This document shows, one piece after another, positions 42,408 through 51,679 of a stretch of DNA of 64,000 nucleotides (positions within the stretch are counted from its first letter, which is position 1; each line of letters opens with the position of its first letter). This stretch comes from an uncultured Chryseobacterium sp. (GTDB lineage: Bacteria; Bacteroidota; Bacteroidia; Flavobacteriales; Weeksellaceae). Made by a program: the position numbers and the translations under genes. The stretch covers positions 49,909-113,908 of the forward strand of contig CAJYLH010000024.1 of the NCBI GenBank assembly GCA_913775525.1. The letters are read 5' to 3'. The notes beneath the pieces were generated by a model. The model saw nothing but the letters and a program-made list of their open reading frames with translations, was not told the DNA's origin and searched no databases.

Positions 42408-44939
42408 TTATCTGCGCAGGTCTTCCAAAAACTGTTCCAAAGAATTAAGGTCGCTGATGATCACTTCCCTTGCTTTAGCACCGTTGAAACCGCCGACAAT
42501 ACCGCTGGCTTCAAGCTGGTCCATAATTCTTCCTGCTCTGTTATACCCCAGCTTAAGCTGTCTCTGAAGCATGGATGTGGAACCCTGCTGTGTAGAAACG
42601 ATAATTCTTGCAGCTTCCTCAAACAGGGCATCTTTTTCGTTAGGGTCAAAGGCACCTACAGAACTTGAAGAATCCTCGGAAACATATTCAGGGAGCATAA
42701 ATGCTGAAGCATATCCTTTCTGCTCACCGATATATTCTGCAACCCTTTCTACTTCCGGGGTATCTACGAAGGCACACTGCAGCCTCAAAATTTCATTTCC
42801 GTTGAAATACAGCATGTCACCCTTACCAATCAGCTGGTCTGCTCCGGGAGAATCGAGGATCGTCCTTGAATCCACACTTGAAATCACCCTGAATGCCGCT
42901 CTCGCAGGGAAGTTCGCTTTGATCATACCCGTAATTACATTTACGGACGGTCTCTGGGTAGCTACAATCAGGTGGATACCTACCGCCCGTGCGAGCTGTG
43001 CCAGTCGGGCAATCGGAAGTTCCACTTCCTTTCCGGCGGTCATAATCAGGTCTGCAAACTCGTCCACGACCAGAACAATATATGGCAGGTAGCGGTGGCC
43101 GTTTTCAGGATTCAGTTTTCTTTCTGTAAATTTTTTATTGTATTCTTTCAGGTTCTTGCAGAACGCGTTTTTAAGAAGATCATACCTGGTATCCATCTCA
43201 ATACACAGGGAGTTCAGGGTATTGATTACTTTATTGGTGTCGGTGATGATCGCTTCGTCCACATCCGGAAGCTTGGCCAGATAATGCCTTTCGATCTTGG
43301 AATATAACGAAAGTTCTACTTTTTTAGGGTCTACCATAACGAATTTCAGTTCGCTCGGATGCTTTTTGTATAACAGGGAAGTAAGGATGGCATTGATCCC
43401 GACTGATTTTCCCTGACCGGTAGCTCCTGCCATCAGAAGATGGGGCATTTTGGCCAGGTCAGCCATGAAAATTTCGTTGGAGATCGTCTTCCCGAAAACT
43501 ACAGGAAGGTCCATATCCGAATTCTGGAATTTCTGCGATGAAATCACCGAACGCATGGATACCATGGTCGGATTTTTTCTCGGTACTTCGATCCCGATAG
43601 TCCCTTTTCCCGGCATCGGTGCAATAATCCTGATGCCTAACGCAGAAAGGTTCAATGCAATGTCATCCTGCAGCTTTTTAATTGCTGCCACACGGATTCC
43701 CGCTTCAGGAACAATTTCGTATAAGGTAACAGTAGGCCCGATCGTTGCCTTGATCTCGGAGATCCCAACATTGAAATTCTTCAGGAGCCCAACGATCTTA
43801 TTTTTATTTTCCTCGAGTTCTTCTTTGTTGATATGAATTTCCTCACTGCCGTAATCTTTCAGCAGTTCAACCGTAGGCATCTGGAAGCCGGCCAGGTCCA
43901 GCTTATGGTCGTAAAGACCATGCTTTTCCACCAGTTCCTGGGACTTTTTATCCGTATCGTCCAGGATGTCGATTACGGGAGCGACTTCTATATTGAATTT
44001 GATTTCTTCTTTTTCAGGAGACTTTGCCGGAATATCCATATCAAAGGCTTCAGCAGGCGTTGACATAGGAACGGCAGGCTTTGAGCTGAGTTTCATGTCT
44101 ACATTCAGCGGCTGCGAAAATGCATCATTCTCCGGTTCGAATGACGTATTATTAGGTGTTTCAATAGGCGCAAGGGTAGGCGCTACCGGAACTTCAGGGA
44201 AGCCTTTAGGCAGTTCCACGGGCTCCTGGATTTTTTCCGGTTTAGGAATATCGGTGACAGTTACATTTGGTGCGGCTTCCTCCGCTTCTTCAATCAGCTC
44301 ATCATCAGCTTCAAAATTCTCCTCGGATTTGGGAAGCATGGATTTTACCTTGCCGATCGTATTTTCATTGATATCATCCAGCCTGGATTTGATGGAGCTC
44401 GGACGCAAGTTGAATTCAAGGATGAAATACAGCAGGATGCTTGCCGCAAGGACCAGCCACAGCCCTACAATACCGATCAGTGAATTCAGTGTATCCATGA
44501 TCTGGTAACCATATACGCCGCCCAAAACCCCTTGCCCTTTGGTGATGGCCCCGAAAAAGACAGGAAGCCAGCAGATAAAAAACAGGGAATGGCCTACGGT
44601 TTTCCATGGCTTGAACATTTTTTTCTTCAGGATAATCAGTCCTACAACCAGCAACAGGAATGCAATAATGAAAGAGGCGACGCCGATGCTTTCAAAAATA
44701 AAGATGTTCCCAAGCCAGTCCCCGACTTTCCCGAAGACATTAGAGGACTGTATGGTTTTGTCCAGCATGGTCCCGGCCTGGCTCTGGTCTGCCTTCCAGT
44801 TCATCAGGTAGGAGACAAAAGAGAACGTCAGGACAATCGAAAAAAGAATGAACATAAGCCCGAAAAAAATTCGGGGTTTGGATAAAATTCTGCCCTTTTC
44901 AGGTGCTATGGTCTGTTTAGGTTGTGTCTTCTTATTCAT
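42408..44939 (-). CDS. ftsK: DNA translocase FtsK/SpoIIIE
   Basis: 843 residues from MNKKTQPKQTIAPEKGRI; the frame runs 34 codons further upstream without family similarity. Four N-terminal membrane helices (for example FFGLMFILFSIVLTFSFVSY) anchor it at the septum; an acidic Pro-rich linker (about 240-380) leads to the alpha/beta motor with Walker A AGATGQGKSVGINA and Walker B YIVLVVDEFADLIM, and a C-terminal gamma winged helix (LQRQLKLGYNRAGRIMDQLE) that reads KOPS-type sites. It pumps chromosomes through the division septum and activates XerCD. A -7-like box TAAATTTG is at 44961-44954. Confidence 0.96.
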   Translation of the reverse strand: MNKKTQPKQTIAPEKGRILSKPRIFFGLMFILFSIVLTFSFVSYLMNWKADQSQAGTMLDKTIQSSNVFGKVGDWLGNIFIFESIGVASFIIAFLLLVVGLIILKKKMFKPWKTVGHSLFFICWLPVFFGAITKGQGVLGGVYGYQIMDTLNSLIGIVGLWLVLAASILLYFILEFNLRPSSIKSRLDDINENTIGKVKSMLPKSEENFEADDELIEEAEEAAPNVTVTDIPKPEKIQEPVELPKGFPEVPVAPTLAPIETPNNTSFEPENDAFSQPLNVDMKLSSKPAVPMSTPAEAFDMDIPAKSPEKEEIKFNIEVAPVIDILDDTDKKSQELVEKHGLYDHKLDLAGFQMPTVELLKDYGSEEIHINKEELEENKNKIVGLLKNFNVGISEIKATIGPTVTLYEIVPEAGIRVAAIKKLQDDIALNLSALGIRIIAPMPGKGTIGIEVPRKNPTMVSMRSVISSQKFQNSDMDLPVVFGKTISNEIFMADLAKMPHLLMAGATGQGKSVGINAILTSLLYKKHPSELKFVMVDPKKVELSLYSKIERHYLAKLPDVDEAIITDTNKVINTLNSLCIEMDTRYDLLKNAFCKNLKEYNKKFTERKLNPENGHRYLPYIVLVVDEFADLIMTAGKEVELPIARLAQLARAVGIHLIVATQRPSVNVITGMIKANFPARAAFRVISSVDSRTILDSPGADQLIGKGDMLYFNGNEILRLQCAFVDTPEVERVAEYIGEQKGYASAFMLPEYVSEDSSSSVGAFDPNEKDALFEEAARIIVSTQQGSTSMLQRQLKLGYNRAGRIMDQLEASGIVGGFNGAKAREVIISDLNSLEQFLEDLRR

Positions 44940-45003
44940 AATATGGGTGTAGGCAAATTTAGCGTTTTTTGAATATTGACGCCATCTTTTTTCATGCAAA
45001 AAA

Positions 45004-45428
45004 TAAGAGAAAAAAGCAGGCTGGCGGGAGCTGTCAGACAATGTCTCAGCCCATGTTTAACCAGATTGCCAAAATTGACAGGTCAATGCACGCTGAAGTA
45101 CTGTAAACCATGGAGTAAGCATGATTGTTTTTTTGCTGCCGGAGAACCTGAAATTATTTACTGGCATTATGAAAAGCTGTTTTTAAGCAATAAACAGCGG
45201 TAAGATCAGAAACACAATGGAAGGAGAACTGATCCGGGTGCTACAGGAAAGCCTGTCTGTGCCCGAATAAAAGCCATAGAGCTGGTGGCGGCCGGCACTA
45301 CAGTGATGGTAAAAAAAAACGAAGCATGGATTTCACAGGAGATCCGGCAGATTATCTGGCATTGATTATTCAGGGCGCCACGTGGTTTTATCTGAAAAGG
45401 AGATGAGATTAACCTCTTGCTAGATCCG
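45004..45428. other. Spacer with degraded coding signal
   Basis: No intact gene lies between ftsK and the GNAT pseudogene. Protein-like stretches appear in different plus-strand frames, separated by stops; see the remnant at 45040-45363. Confidence 0.4.
45040..45363 (+). pseudogene. Possible decayed gene remnant
   Basis: Three protein-like segments lie in order on the plus strand in two frames: MSQPMFNQIAKIDRSMHAEVL (near 45041-45104 region), HDCFFAAGEPEIIYWHYEKL (about 45119-45180) and DPGATGKPVCARIKAIELVA then TTVMVKKNEAWISQEIRQII (45226-45363). Stops and frame changes interrupt them. The last segment has the even residue mix of a real protein and ends at TGA 45363. I do not recognise a family. 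This is an inference from residue patterns and could be chance. Confidence 0.3.
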
Positions 45429-45954
45429 TCAGCTTTTTGTTGAGTTAAGCTTGATTTCAAATAGGCAAACCGTAGCATTACTGTAATGAGCAGGAAGGGC
45501 TTCTGTATTCTTCAGTGTTGAAAGCCCGAGAAATTCGAATCCGCATTTTTCATAGTAGCTGATCAGTCCTTTATTTTCCCCTACGAGATCCATCCTAATG
45601 AATACCTTGTTGTTGTGGGTAGCATACTCTTTGGTCCAGCGTACGATTTCCGTCACCAGATTTTGTCCGCGAAAATCCGGATCGGTAGCTATCCGGTGAA
45701 TATACAGGGCAGGATCTTCATTCCTTTCCTCCCAGATCTGCGGATCACTGAACGTTGTAGCCCAGACACAGGCTGTTTTTCCGTCTATTTCGATCTCCCA
45801 CTGACGGTTTTCGAGAATTTCATTCCGATCATCTGCCGGTCGAATTCCGGCCAGTGTACTGCTGCTTTTGCCTTCTGGAAATCTGTGGCTATGCGGTAAA
45901 GCCTGAAGATCTCATCAAGATCATCTGATGGCTGTTTTGTATTGCAGTTGTCAT
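45429..45954 (-). pseudogene. GNAT acetyltransferase, two frameshifts
   Basis: From ATG 45954 (MTTAIQ) the frame is lost almost at once; the next frame gives QPSDDLDEIFRLYRIATDFQ and KAKAAVHWPEFDRQMI, then is lost near 45825, and a third frame gives ENRQWEIEIDGKTACVWATT, LYIHRIATDPDFRGQNLVTE and YYEKCGFEFLGLS to the stop at 45429. Joined, they form one normal GNAT of about 174 residues with the acetyl-CoA loop around RGQNL. Each break is explained by one missing base: an A in the run near 45937 and one base near 45825. Position suggests former co-transcription with the MBL gene 21 bases upstream. Real decay or assembly error. Confidence 0.85.
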
Positions 45955-45975
45955 AGTATAATCTGTGTTTTTTAT

Positions 45976-46737
45976 TTAAAGAGTATATTTTTGAAATTCA
46001 TTGATATCATGATAACCGAAAACTTCAATCTCCGGATGCAGTGCAATCAGTGTACGGATCTTATTCAGGGTATGCCTGCGTAAATCGTTGTCATCAGCTC
46101 GTGCTTCCGCTAATGCAGTAACCGGATGGTTAGAATCGTTCAGCTCTTCCCGGAGGTAATATGCATCGGCTGTATAGAGAATCCACTGTCCGTTGATCTT
46201 CAATGCAACACCGCAGTGGCCCAGGGTATGGCCAAACATAGGGATGAGAAATATCTCTGTATTGATAGCAGTGGGTACTTTTCTCGCTTCAAAACCGAAC
46301 CATTGGGTTTTGGATGTTGCATATGTTTTAATGACAGGATTATGGGATAAAGGTGTTTTCAGATAGCGGGGATTCCCGGATGCATAATTGTCATACTCCT
46401 CCTGGCCTACATGTACAATGGCATTGGGGAAATCTGCCAGTCCGCCAGTATGATCATTATCCAGATGGGAAATAATACAGTCGCTGACCTCATCAGGATG
46501 AAAGCCCAAACGTTCGATCTGTCTTACAGCCGTCTGGTTTTCATCAAACCGGTAGCCAACTATATCAATCAGTTCCTTACCCATCCTTTCTTCAGGGTGT
46601 CGGATATCCTGAATTCCTATGCCGGTATCAATTAAGACAAGCCGTTCATGCTCACGGATCAGCAGGCAGTGCCCACATACATTTTCGTTGTAGGGAGAGA
46701 CAATCCTTACACAATTCAAGTGAAATAATTCTGTCAT
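45976..46737 (-). CDS. MBL-fold metallo-hydrolase (lactonase-like)
   Basis: 253 residues, one metallo-beta-lactamase domain without signal peptide. Metal motif SHLDNDHTGG at about 90-99: the usual HxHxDH is HxDxDH here, a variant seen in one MBL branch. Other ligands: HTLGHCGVAL (FGHTLGH, about 168-178) and the late GYHDINEF. Domains of this shape include quorum-signal lactonases and other ester or lactone hydrolases. No LuxI/LuxR genes are nearby, so a quorum role is not supported. Followed by the GNAT pseudogene. Confidence 0.88.
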   Translation of the reverse strand: MTELFHLNCVRIVSPYNENVCGHCLLIREHERLVLIDTGIGIQDIRHPEERMGKELIDIVGYRFDENQTAVRQIERLGFHPDEVSDCIISHLDNDHTGGLADFPNAIVHVGQEEYDNYASGNPRYLKTPLSHNPVIKTYATSKTQWFGFEARKVPTAINTEIFLIPMFGHTLGHCGVALKINGQWILYTADAYYLREELNDSNHPVTALAEARADDNDLRRHTLNKIRTLIALHPEIEVFGYHDINEFQKYTL

Positions 46738-46967
46738 TATGTGTTTAAATAATACAGATAAAAATAAGTGTTTTTCCCTGATGCGAAAAGAAATCAGGCT
46801 GTTTTTTCTGTGAAAATTTCAGACAGCCACCGATTCCTGTTTTTATATCCTGACCTTGTTTAAGACAAAGATAAAATATATTATTAAGAATGATTCAAAA
46901 TAAGGAGTTAGGCTCTCTGAAGTGATAAATAACAGGTTTTTTTATCCCCCCATTGATTTATCATCCT

Positions 46968-46975
46968 TATTTTTG
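46968..46975 (+). promoter_or_regulatory. Probable -7 box of ccsBA-type gene
   Basis: TATTTTTG, exact TAnnTTTG match, 20 bases before the ATG at 46996. The -33 element is not clear. Confidence 0.5.
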
Positions 46976-46995
46976 CATGTCAAGTAAAATAATTC

Positions 46996-49900
46996 ATGAA
47001 AAAACTTCAGGATATTCTAATTTCTACCAGGACAATGGCAGTATTGTTGCTGGTGTACGCATTTTCAATGGCCTATGCCACCTTCCTAGAAAACGATTAC
47101 GGAACCCCAACGGCAAAAGCCCTTATCTACGAAGCCAAATGGTTTGAACTGATCATGTTCCTACTGATTCTCAACTTTGTAGGCAACATCGCACGGTACA
47201 GACTGTGGAAAAGGGAAAAATGGCCGGTACTGGTATTTCACCTTGCTTTTATTCTTATTTTCATCGGGGGTGCCATTACACGATATATCAGCTTCGAGGG
47301 AACGATGCACATCCGTGAAGGCGAAACCTCTAATGAGATCGTTACTGACAAAAACTTCTTTAAAATTAAAATCGAAGAAAACGGTGAAGCCCTGGATTAT
47401 AAGGATATTCCTTACCTGATGTCTCCGCTGCACAAAGATTTCAATGCGGTCTATGATTACCACGGGAAAAAGATCACGGTAGCTGCCAAAGAGTACATCC
47501 AGCGTAAAAAAGACAGCCTTGTGGCAGATCCTAACGGTTCAGAATACCTGCACCTGGTTTCTACAGGACAGACGGGAAGGCAGAATATCTACATTAAACC
47601 GGGCGAAGCAAAATCCATCAACGGGACATTGGTTACGTTCAACAGAGCCATAGACGGAGCCGTTGAGTTCCGCAATGATAACAGGAAACTGTTTATTAAA
47701 ACCCCTGTGGACGCCAGTTACATGACCATGGCAACACAGGCTACCGGAAACACCATCAAAGACGAATTCCAGCCACTGGCCCTGAGGAGCCTGTACAGCA
47801 TCAACGAGCTTAAACTTGTCGTTCCGGAAGGACTGAAAAAAGGAAAACTCCTAGCTTATGAAGGAGACCGCAAAAAGGATATGAGTGTTCCGGATATGCT
47901 TACGATTGAGATTCAGGGACCTAAAACCAAACAACTGGTAGATCTTTCCGTAGAAAAAGGCAATCCTAACGCTTATAAGCAGGTTGCCATAGACGGGCTG
48001 AATATTATGGTAGGATTCGGGCCTAAGATTTACAATACCCCTTTTGCCCTGAAACTGGATGATTTCATTATGGAAACTTACCCGGGAAGTTCTTCGCCCA
48101 GCGCTTATGAAAGCCATGTAGAGATTATTGATGAAGGGAAACAGACTCCTTATAAAATTTATATGAACCACGTCTTAAACCATAAAGGATACCGTTTTTT
48201 CCAGTCGAGCTTCGACCAGGACAGGATGGGAACCGTTCTTTCCGTTAACCATGATTTCTGGGGAACATTGATTTCCTATATCGGGTATGCATTTTTATTC
48301 ATCGGAATGTTCGTGATTTTCTTCTGGAAAGGAACGCATTTCTGGAAACTGAATAAAATTCTTTCTGATGTCAATAAGAAAAAAACCGCATTGATGGTGC
48401 TTCTTCTGTTGAGCTTCGGGCTGAATGCACAGAAAATTGAAACCCACGGAACTACAGACGGAAGCCGTGAGCATATCCATGTGGAAGGAAACGGACATCA
48501 GCACGCTACAGCATCTGATGCTGATATGGCCCAGACGCAGGCACCGAAACAGAATTCCCTGGCGGCCCCTCTTACGAAAATGAGGTCCATTTCACCGGAT
48601 GAAATTATTGCACGAAACAAAATCAGCAAAGAGCACGCAGACAAATTCGGCTATCTTCTGGTACAGAATTACGAAGGAAGGATCGTACCGATCAATACCG
48701 AAGCCCTGGACGTTTTAAGAAAGCTGTACAAAAAAGATGAATTCAAAGGGACGGACGGGAAATACCTGACGGCCAATCAATGGTTCCTTTCTGTGAATAC
48801 CGATACCCCGAGCTGGACGATGGTTCCTATCATTAAAGTGGGGACGAAAGGCGGGGACGAATTAAAAAACAAAACCAAGGCTGATGAAGACGGCTATACT
48901 TCGCTGATGAACCTTTTTCCGGCTGATGCCAACGGAAATATGACCTATATCCTGGAACATGATTATAATATTGCATTCCGTAAGAAGCCGGCTGAACAGA
49001 CCAATTATGATAAAGAAGTCATTGCCGTCAACGAAAGGGTTCAGATCTTCAACGAATTTTTCAGCGGACAGTTCATGAGGATCGTACCGGTAAAAAATGA
49101 TGCGAACCATACATGGCATTCATGGCTTGACCAGAAATTCGAACCGGATATGGAATCCCAGAAAGTGATGGGCCCCTATTTTGCAGAGGTACTTGCAGCA
49201 CAGCAAACCGGAAACTGGAGCAAAGCAGACAAAGAGCTGGAGAAACTTTCAGAATACCAGCAGAAGTGGGGTAAAAGTGTCGTTCCTTCCAAATCGAAAG
49301 TAGACCTCGAGGTGTTCATGAACACCCTGAATATCAACTTCAAGCTTCTGATTTTCTACACCCTCATTGGCAGCTTATTATTGATCATCGGCTTTGTTGA
49401 ATTGTTTAAGCCTAAAAAAGTTTTACATAAAATCATTAAGGTGGTGATCGCCCTGGGAATCGTAGGATATCTTTGTCATTTCCTTGGCCTGGTAGCCAGA
49501 TGGTATATTTCCGGGCACGCTCCATGGAGTAATGGATATGAGGCAATCATCTTCATTTCATGGGTAGGAATTACTGCCGGATTGCTGCTCTACAGGAATT
49601 CCAATGCACTGATCCCGGCAGCCGGATTTATGGTGGCTGTCATTATGATGGGGTTTGCGCACGGAGGTTCTGCCCTCGATCCGCAGATCACGCCGCTGGT
49701 GCCTGTACTGAAGTCTTACTGGCTGATCGTTCACGTAGCAATTATTACATCAAGTTACGGTTTCTTTGCCCTCTCTATGATTATTGCCGTCATCAGTCTG
49801 GTATTTTTCATTATCTCCAATAAGCAGACGTACGACCTGCATCACGATACGACGCTGAAAGAACTGGCCATTGTTTCGGAAATGTCCCTTACCATAGGCC

Positions 49901-50265
49901 TGTTTGCCTTAACTGTAGGAAACTTCCTGGGTGGGATCTGGGCCAATGAATCATGGGGAAGGTACTGGAGCTGGGACCCGAAAGAGACCTGGGCATTCAT
50001 TTCCATCATGGTCTATGCTTTCGTGCTCCATATGAGGCTGGTTCCGGGCTTAAGGAGCAGATGGGCCTTCCATGTAGCGACTATGTTTGCATTCTGTTCC
50101 ATGGTTATGACGTATTTCGGGGTGAATTATTACCTGAGCGGGCTTCACTCTTATGCTGCGGGGGATCCGGTTCCGGTTCCGGCATGGGTATACATCGGTC
50201 TGGCAACAATGCTTCTTCTATCTGCTGCATCGTACTTTAAATTTAAAGTACTGACCAAAAAATAA
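46996..50265 (+). CDS. Fused ResB-CcsA cytochrome c biogenesis protein (CcsBA)
   Basis: 1089 residues joining two system II proteins. The N-terminal ResB/CcsB part has helices ISTRTMAVLLLVYAFSMAYAT, FVGNIARYRLW and WPVLVFHLAFILIFIGGAIT, a long periplasmic region and a helix after FWGTLISYIGYAFLFIGMFV. A second periplasmic stretch is rich in His and Gln (HIHVEGNGHQHATAS). The C-terminal CcsA part has about eight helices and the haem-handling motif WGRYWSWDPKETWAF. It carries haem across the membrane and attaches it to apocytochromes c. Fusions of this kind are normal in Bacteroidota. Confidence 0.95.
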   Translation: MKKLQDILISTRTMAVLLLVYAFSMAYATFLENDYGTPTAKALIYEAKWFELIMFLLILNFVGNIARYRLWKREKWPVLVFHLAFILIFIGGAITRYISFEGTMHIREGETSNEIVTDKNFFKIKIEENGEALDYKDIPYLMSPLHKDFNAVYDYHGKKITVAAKEYIQRKKDSLVADPNGSEYLHLVSTGQTGRQNIYIKPGEAKSINGTLVTFNRAIDGAVEFRNDNRKLFIKTPVDASYMTMATQATGNTIKDEFQPLALRSLYSINELKLVVPEGLKKGKLLAYEGDRKKDMSVPDMLTIEIQGPKTKQLVDLSVEKGNPNAYKQVAIDGLNIMVGFGPKIYNTPFALKLDDFIMETYPGSSSPSAYESHVEIIDEGKQTPYKIYMNHVLNHKGYRFFQSSFDQDRMGTVLSVNHDFWGTLISYIGYAFLFIGMFVIFFWKGTHFWKLNKILSDVNKKKTALMVLLLLSFGLNAQKIETHGTTDGSREHIHVEGNGHQHATASDADMAQTQAPKQNSLAAPLTKMRSISPDEIIARNKISKEHADKFGYLLVQNYEGRIVPINTEALDVLRKLYKKDEFKGTDGKYLTANQWFLSVNTDTPSWTMVPIIKVGTKGGDELKNKTKADEDGYTSLMNLFPADANGNMTYILEHDYNIAFRKKPAEQTNYDKEVIAVNERVQIFNEFFSGQFMRIVPVKNDANHTWHSWLDQKFEPDMESQKVMGPYFAEVLAAQQTGNWSKADKELEKLSEYQQKWGKSVVPSKSKVDLEVFMNTLNINFKLLIFYTLIGSLLLIIGFVELFKPKKVLHKIIKVVIALGIVGYLCHFLGLVARWYISGHAPWSNGYEAIIFISWVGITAGLLLYRNSNALIPAAGFMVAVIMMGFAHGGSALDPQITPLVPVLKSYWLIVHVAIITSSYGFFALSMIIAVISLVFFIISNKQTYDLHHDTTLKELAIVSEMSLTIGLFALTVGNFLGGIWANESWGRYWSWDPKETWAFISIMVYAFVLHMRLVPGLRSRWAFHVATMFAFCSMVMTYFGVNYYLSGLHSYAAGDPVPVPAWVYIGLATMLLLSAASYFKFKVLTKK

Positions 50266-50288
50266 GATCCGATCAATCTATATATGCA

Positions 50289-50318
50289 ATCCCGGGAAAT
50301 TTGTTTCCCGGGATTTTT
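50289..50318 (+). terminator. Terminator after ccsBA-type gene
   Basis: ATCCCGGGAAA (50289-50299) and TTTCCCGGGAT (50304-50314) form a perfect 11-bp stem with 4-base loop, then TTTT. Confidence 0.88.
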
Positions 50319-50383
50319 ATTGTGTTAAACAATACTGCCGGGTCACTTCATAACTCATGACTCTTAATCCATAACTAAAAATG

Positions 50384-50412
50384 TTTGCATATTAAAAAAT
50401 TGCTTATCTTTA
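50384..50412 (+). promoter_or_regulatory. Probable promoter of SPFH-RHH pair
   Basis: TTTG (50384-50387), 17 bases, TATCTTTA (50405-50412), one mismatch from TAnnTTTG, 37 bases before the ATG. Confidence 0.45.
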
Positions 50413-50448
50413 TGATATCAAAATAATATCATTTTAAAAATTACATCT

Positions 50449-51315
50449 ATGGAAAAATTATTAAAGCCTATGTCAGGATACCTTACTCTGGTGATCTGTC
50501 TTGTGCTCTTTGCAGCTTCGCTGTATCTTTTTATCATGAGTACTGAAGGAAGCATTATTTCAGCTGTCATAGCAATGCTGTGTTTCTTACTGTCCTGTTT
50601 TTTCCTGAAAGGACTTATGATTATTCAGCCCAACCATTCCAGGATCCTGAACTTTTTCGGGAAATATGTCGGGACTGTTAAGGAAAACGGCCTCTTCTTT
50701 ATCAACCCGTTATATTCATCACAGAAAATGAGCCTGCGTTCTGAAAATATGCAGGGACAGACGTTGAAGGTGAATGATAAAATGGGGAACCCGATTGAAA
50801 TAGCCGCCGTTATCGTCTGGAAAGTTGGAAATACTTACAAGGCAGCCTATGAAGTGGAACGCTATACCGATTATGTGCGAATGCAGAGTGAAGCAGCCGT
50901 ACGGCACCTGGCGGTAAGTTTTCCTTATGATAACCTGGAGGATGAGCATGCCAGCATCACACTGAGAGACGGCGGCGATCAGGTGAATAAAATCCTGGAA
51001 CAGGAGCTTACAGACCGTCTGGCTCCGGCAGGTATCATCATTCAGGAAGCACGGATTACACATCTTGCTTACGCTTCCGAAATTGCAGGCGCCATGCTCC
51101 AGAGGCAGCAGGCGACAGCTATCGTGGCGGCAAGGACCAAAATTGTGGAAGGTGCCGTGGGAATGGTGGACCTTGCGCTGAAAAAACTATCCGAGGAAAA
51201 TATCGTTGAGCTGGATGATGAGCGCAAAGCTGCTATGGTGAGCAACCTGATGGTTGTGCTGTGCGGCGAAAAAGCAGCAACACCTATCCTGAATGCCGGA
51301 ACTTTATATAATTAA
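50449..51315 (+). CDS. SPFH domain (band 7) membrane protein
   Basis: 288 residues. Two N-terminal hydrophobic segments (YLTLVICLVLFAASLYLFIM and IISAVIAMLCFLLSCFFLKG) then an SPFH domain: MIIQPNHSRILNFFGKYVGT, NGLFFINPLYSSQKMSLRSE, EIAAVIVWKVGNTYKAAYEV, and a helical tail with AYASEIAGAMLQRQQATAIV and ARTKIVEGAVGMVDLALKKL. SPFH proteins form ring-shaped scaffolds in the membrane and often work with proteases or stress proteins. The next gene, a small ribbon-helix-helix protein, follows after 34 bases. Confidence 0.92.
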   Translation: MEKLLKPMSGYLTLVICLVLFAASLYLFIMSTEGSIISAVIAMLCFLLSCFFLKGLMIIQPNHSRILNFFGKYVGTVKENGLFFINPLYSSQKMSLRSENMQGQTLKVNDKMGNPIEIAAVIVWKVGNTYKAAYEVERYTDYVRMQSEAAVRHLAVSFPYDNLEDEHASITLRDGGDQVNKILEQELTDRLAPAGIIIQEARITHLAYASEIAGAMLQRQQATAIVAARTKIVEGAVGMVDLALKKLSEENIVELDDERKAAMVSNLMVVLCGEKAATPILNAGTLYN

Positions 51316-51349
51316 AATACCGACTGTTATTTACCATTAAAATTGTCCG

Positions 51350-51538
51350 ATGAAATCTGATTCCCCTAAAAACTCCTCAGGAAGCAAAGACAAAAAATCC
51401 TTCGTGATCAGAATTGATGAATCCACCTACAAACTTCTGGAAAAGTGGGCCGGTGATGAATTCAGGAGTGTCAACGGACAGATTGAATACCTGCTGAACC
51501 AGAGCCTGCTCCAGTCCGGAAGGAAAAAGAAAGACTAA
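51350..51538 (+). CDS. Arc-like ribbon-helix-helix protein
   Basis: 62 residues. After a Ser/Lys-rich tail (MKSDSPKNSSGSKDKK) comes a compact RHH fold: strand SFVIRIDESTYKLLEKWAGD and helix SVNGQIEYLLNQSLLQSGRK, like Arc/MetJ DNA-binding proteins. No toxin is nearby. SPFH plus an Arc-like protein is a pair I recall from many other bacteria, so it probably acts with the SPFH protein rather than as an antitoxin. A strong terminator follows. Confidence 0.8.
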   Translation: MKSDSPKNSSGSKDKKSFVIRIDESTYKLLEKWAGDEFRSVNGQIEYLLNQSLLQSGRKKKD

Positions 51539-51576
51539 GCTTCACTGCAAAAGCAAGAGCTACCATTTACGATATA

Positions 51577-51616
51577 ACAATCCCTTCAGCCGTAAAGTCT
51601 GAAGGGATTGTTTTGT
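51577..51616 (+). terminator. Terminator after SPFH-RHH pair
   Basis: ACAATCCCTTCAG (51577-51589) and CTGAAGGGATTGT (51599-51611) form a perfect 13-bp stem with a 9-base loop, then TTTG. Confidence 0.9.
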
Positions 51617-51679
51617 GCCGTTGCGGCTGAAAATAATTAAAGCAGGATTTCCCTGCTTTAATGTACTATATCAATATAT

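Noticed and set aside
45976-46737. Quorum-sensing lactonase
   Set aside because: MBL fold fits, but no LuxI/LuxR-type genes are in the window and the metal motif is a variant; substrate left open.
51350-51538. Antitoxin of a toxin-antitoxin pair
   Set aside because: The RHH protein has an antitoxin-like fold, but its only neighbour is an SPFH protein and no small toxin gene is present on either side.
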